Shown here: in pieces, positions 56,230 to 56,234 of the stretch | Position numbering within the stretch: position 1 is the stretch's first letter | Layout: each line of letters starts with the position of its first letter | Assembly (NCBI RefSeq): GCF_000372725.1 | Contig: NW_005200861.1 | Coordinates: forward strand, 3,955-60,188 | DNA length: 56,234 nt | Direction of reading: 5' to 3' | Origin: Emiliania huxleyi CCMP1516 | Taxonomy: Eukaryota > Haptophyta > Isochrysidales > Noelaerhabdaceae | Position numbers and translations under genes: made by a program | The notes under the pieces: model-generated | What the model saw: the letters and a program-made list of their open reading frames with translations, nothing else | The model's database searches: none | What the model was told of the DNA's origin: nothing

Positions 56230-56234
56230 AAATT

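Overview
The window is the left end of a nuclear chromosome from a GC-rich unicellular eukaryote, most likely an alga with a secondary red-type plastid. A haptophyte fits best. The evidence is the CCCTAA (TTAGGG) telomere at base 1, the very GC-rich coding DNA, and short spliceosomal introns that mix GC-AG and GT-AG. A plastid-type IspH and a carotenoid-isomerase-like desaturase, whose N-terminus is a signal peptide followed by an ASAFAP-like segment, support a plastid reached through the ER. The lineage is an inference; no rRNA or organelle marker is present.

Layout. 1-3.6 kb: telomere, a 170-bp subtelomeric satellite, an interstitial telomeric array and GGTCGC-type repeats. 4.0-24.2 kb: BTB/ARM-like protein (+), formyltransferase-domain protein (-), exostosin-like glycosyltransferase (-), DUF1769/DUF547 fusion (+), cryptochrome/photolyase-family protein (+), dihydrolipoamide dehydrogenase (+, 12 exons) and plastid IspH (-, 7 exons). 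24.2-32 kb: an acidic hypothetical gene, a tandem duplication of the 5' end of a MYB/zinc-binding gene, that gene (+), the carotenoid-isomerase-like gene (-), and a 409-bp MITE-like element 14 bp upstream of its start codon. 32-40 kb: compact, apparently intronless genes (flavin amine oxidase-like, YCII-domain, hypothetical Cys-rich, LYR-SAM, rhodanese) and CTGACAG arrays. 40.4-50.7 kb: one large BEACH-WD40 (neurobeachin-like) gene (-). 51-54 kb: a glycosyltransferase-like gene and an alpha/beta hydrolase. 54-56.2 kb: no recognisable gene, but a cluster of short palindromes and a terminal GA microsatellite.

The most unusual signal is intron structure. In at least 25 introns of seven or more unrelated genes, the first 12-36 nt of the intron, starting exactly at the GC (or GT) donor, are a near copy of the first 12-36 nt of the downstream exon, starting exactly after the AG acceptor. 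Between the copies lies a short body, often made of 10-11-nt tandem repeats of three recognisable types shared between genes. Most such introns are 66-81 nt long. Removing them restores open frames of the expected family length (dihydrolipoamide dehydrogenase 495 aa, IspH 466 aa, carotenoid-isomerase-like 613 aa), so they are introns and not assembly noise. This looks like a large-scale intron-gain process, introner-like or by tandem duplication, and two introns appear to have been hit twice.

Functionally the genes are ordinary cell biology: pyruvate/2-oxoacid dehydrogenase E3, the plastid MEP pathway and carotenoids, light sensing or DNA repair, glycan synthesis and membrane traffic. They show no operon-like relationship. 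Exon boundaries given as exact were checked for frame continuity by hand; those of the BEACH and exostosin genes are only partly resolved.
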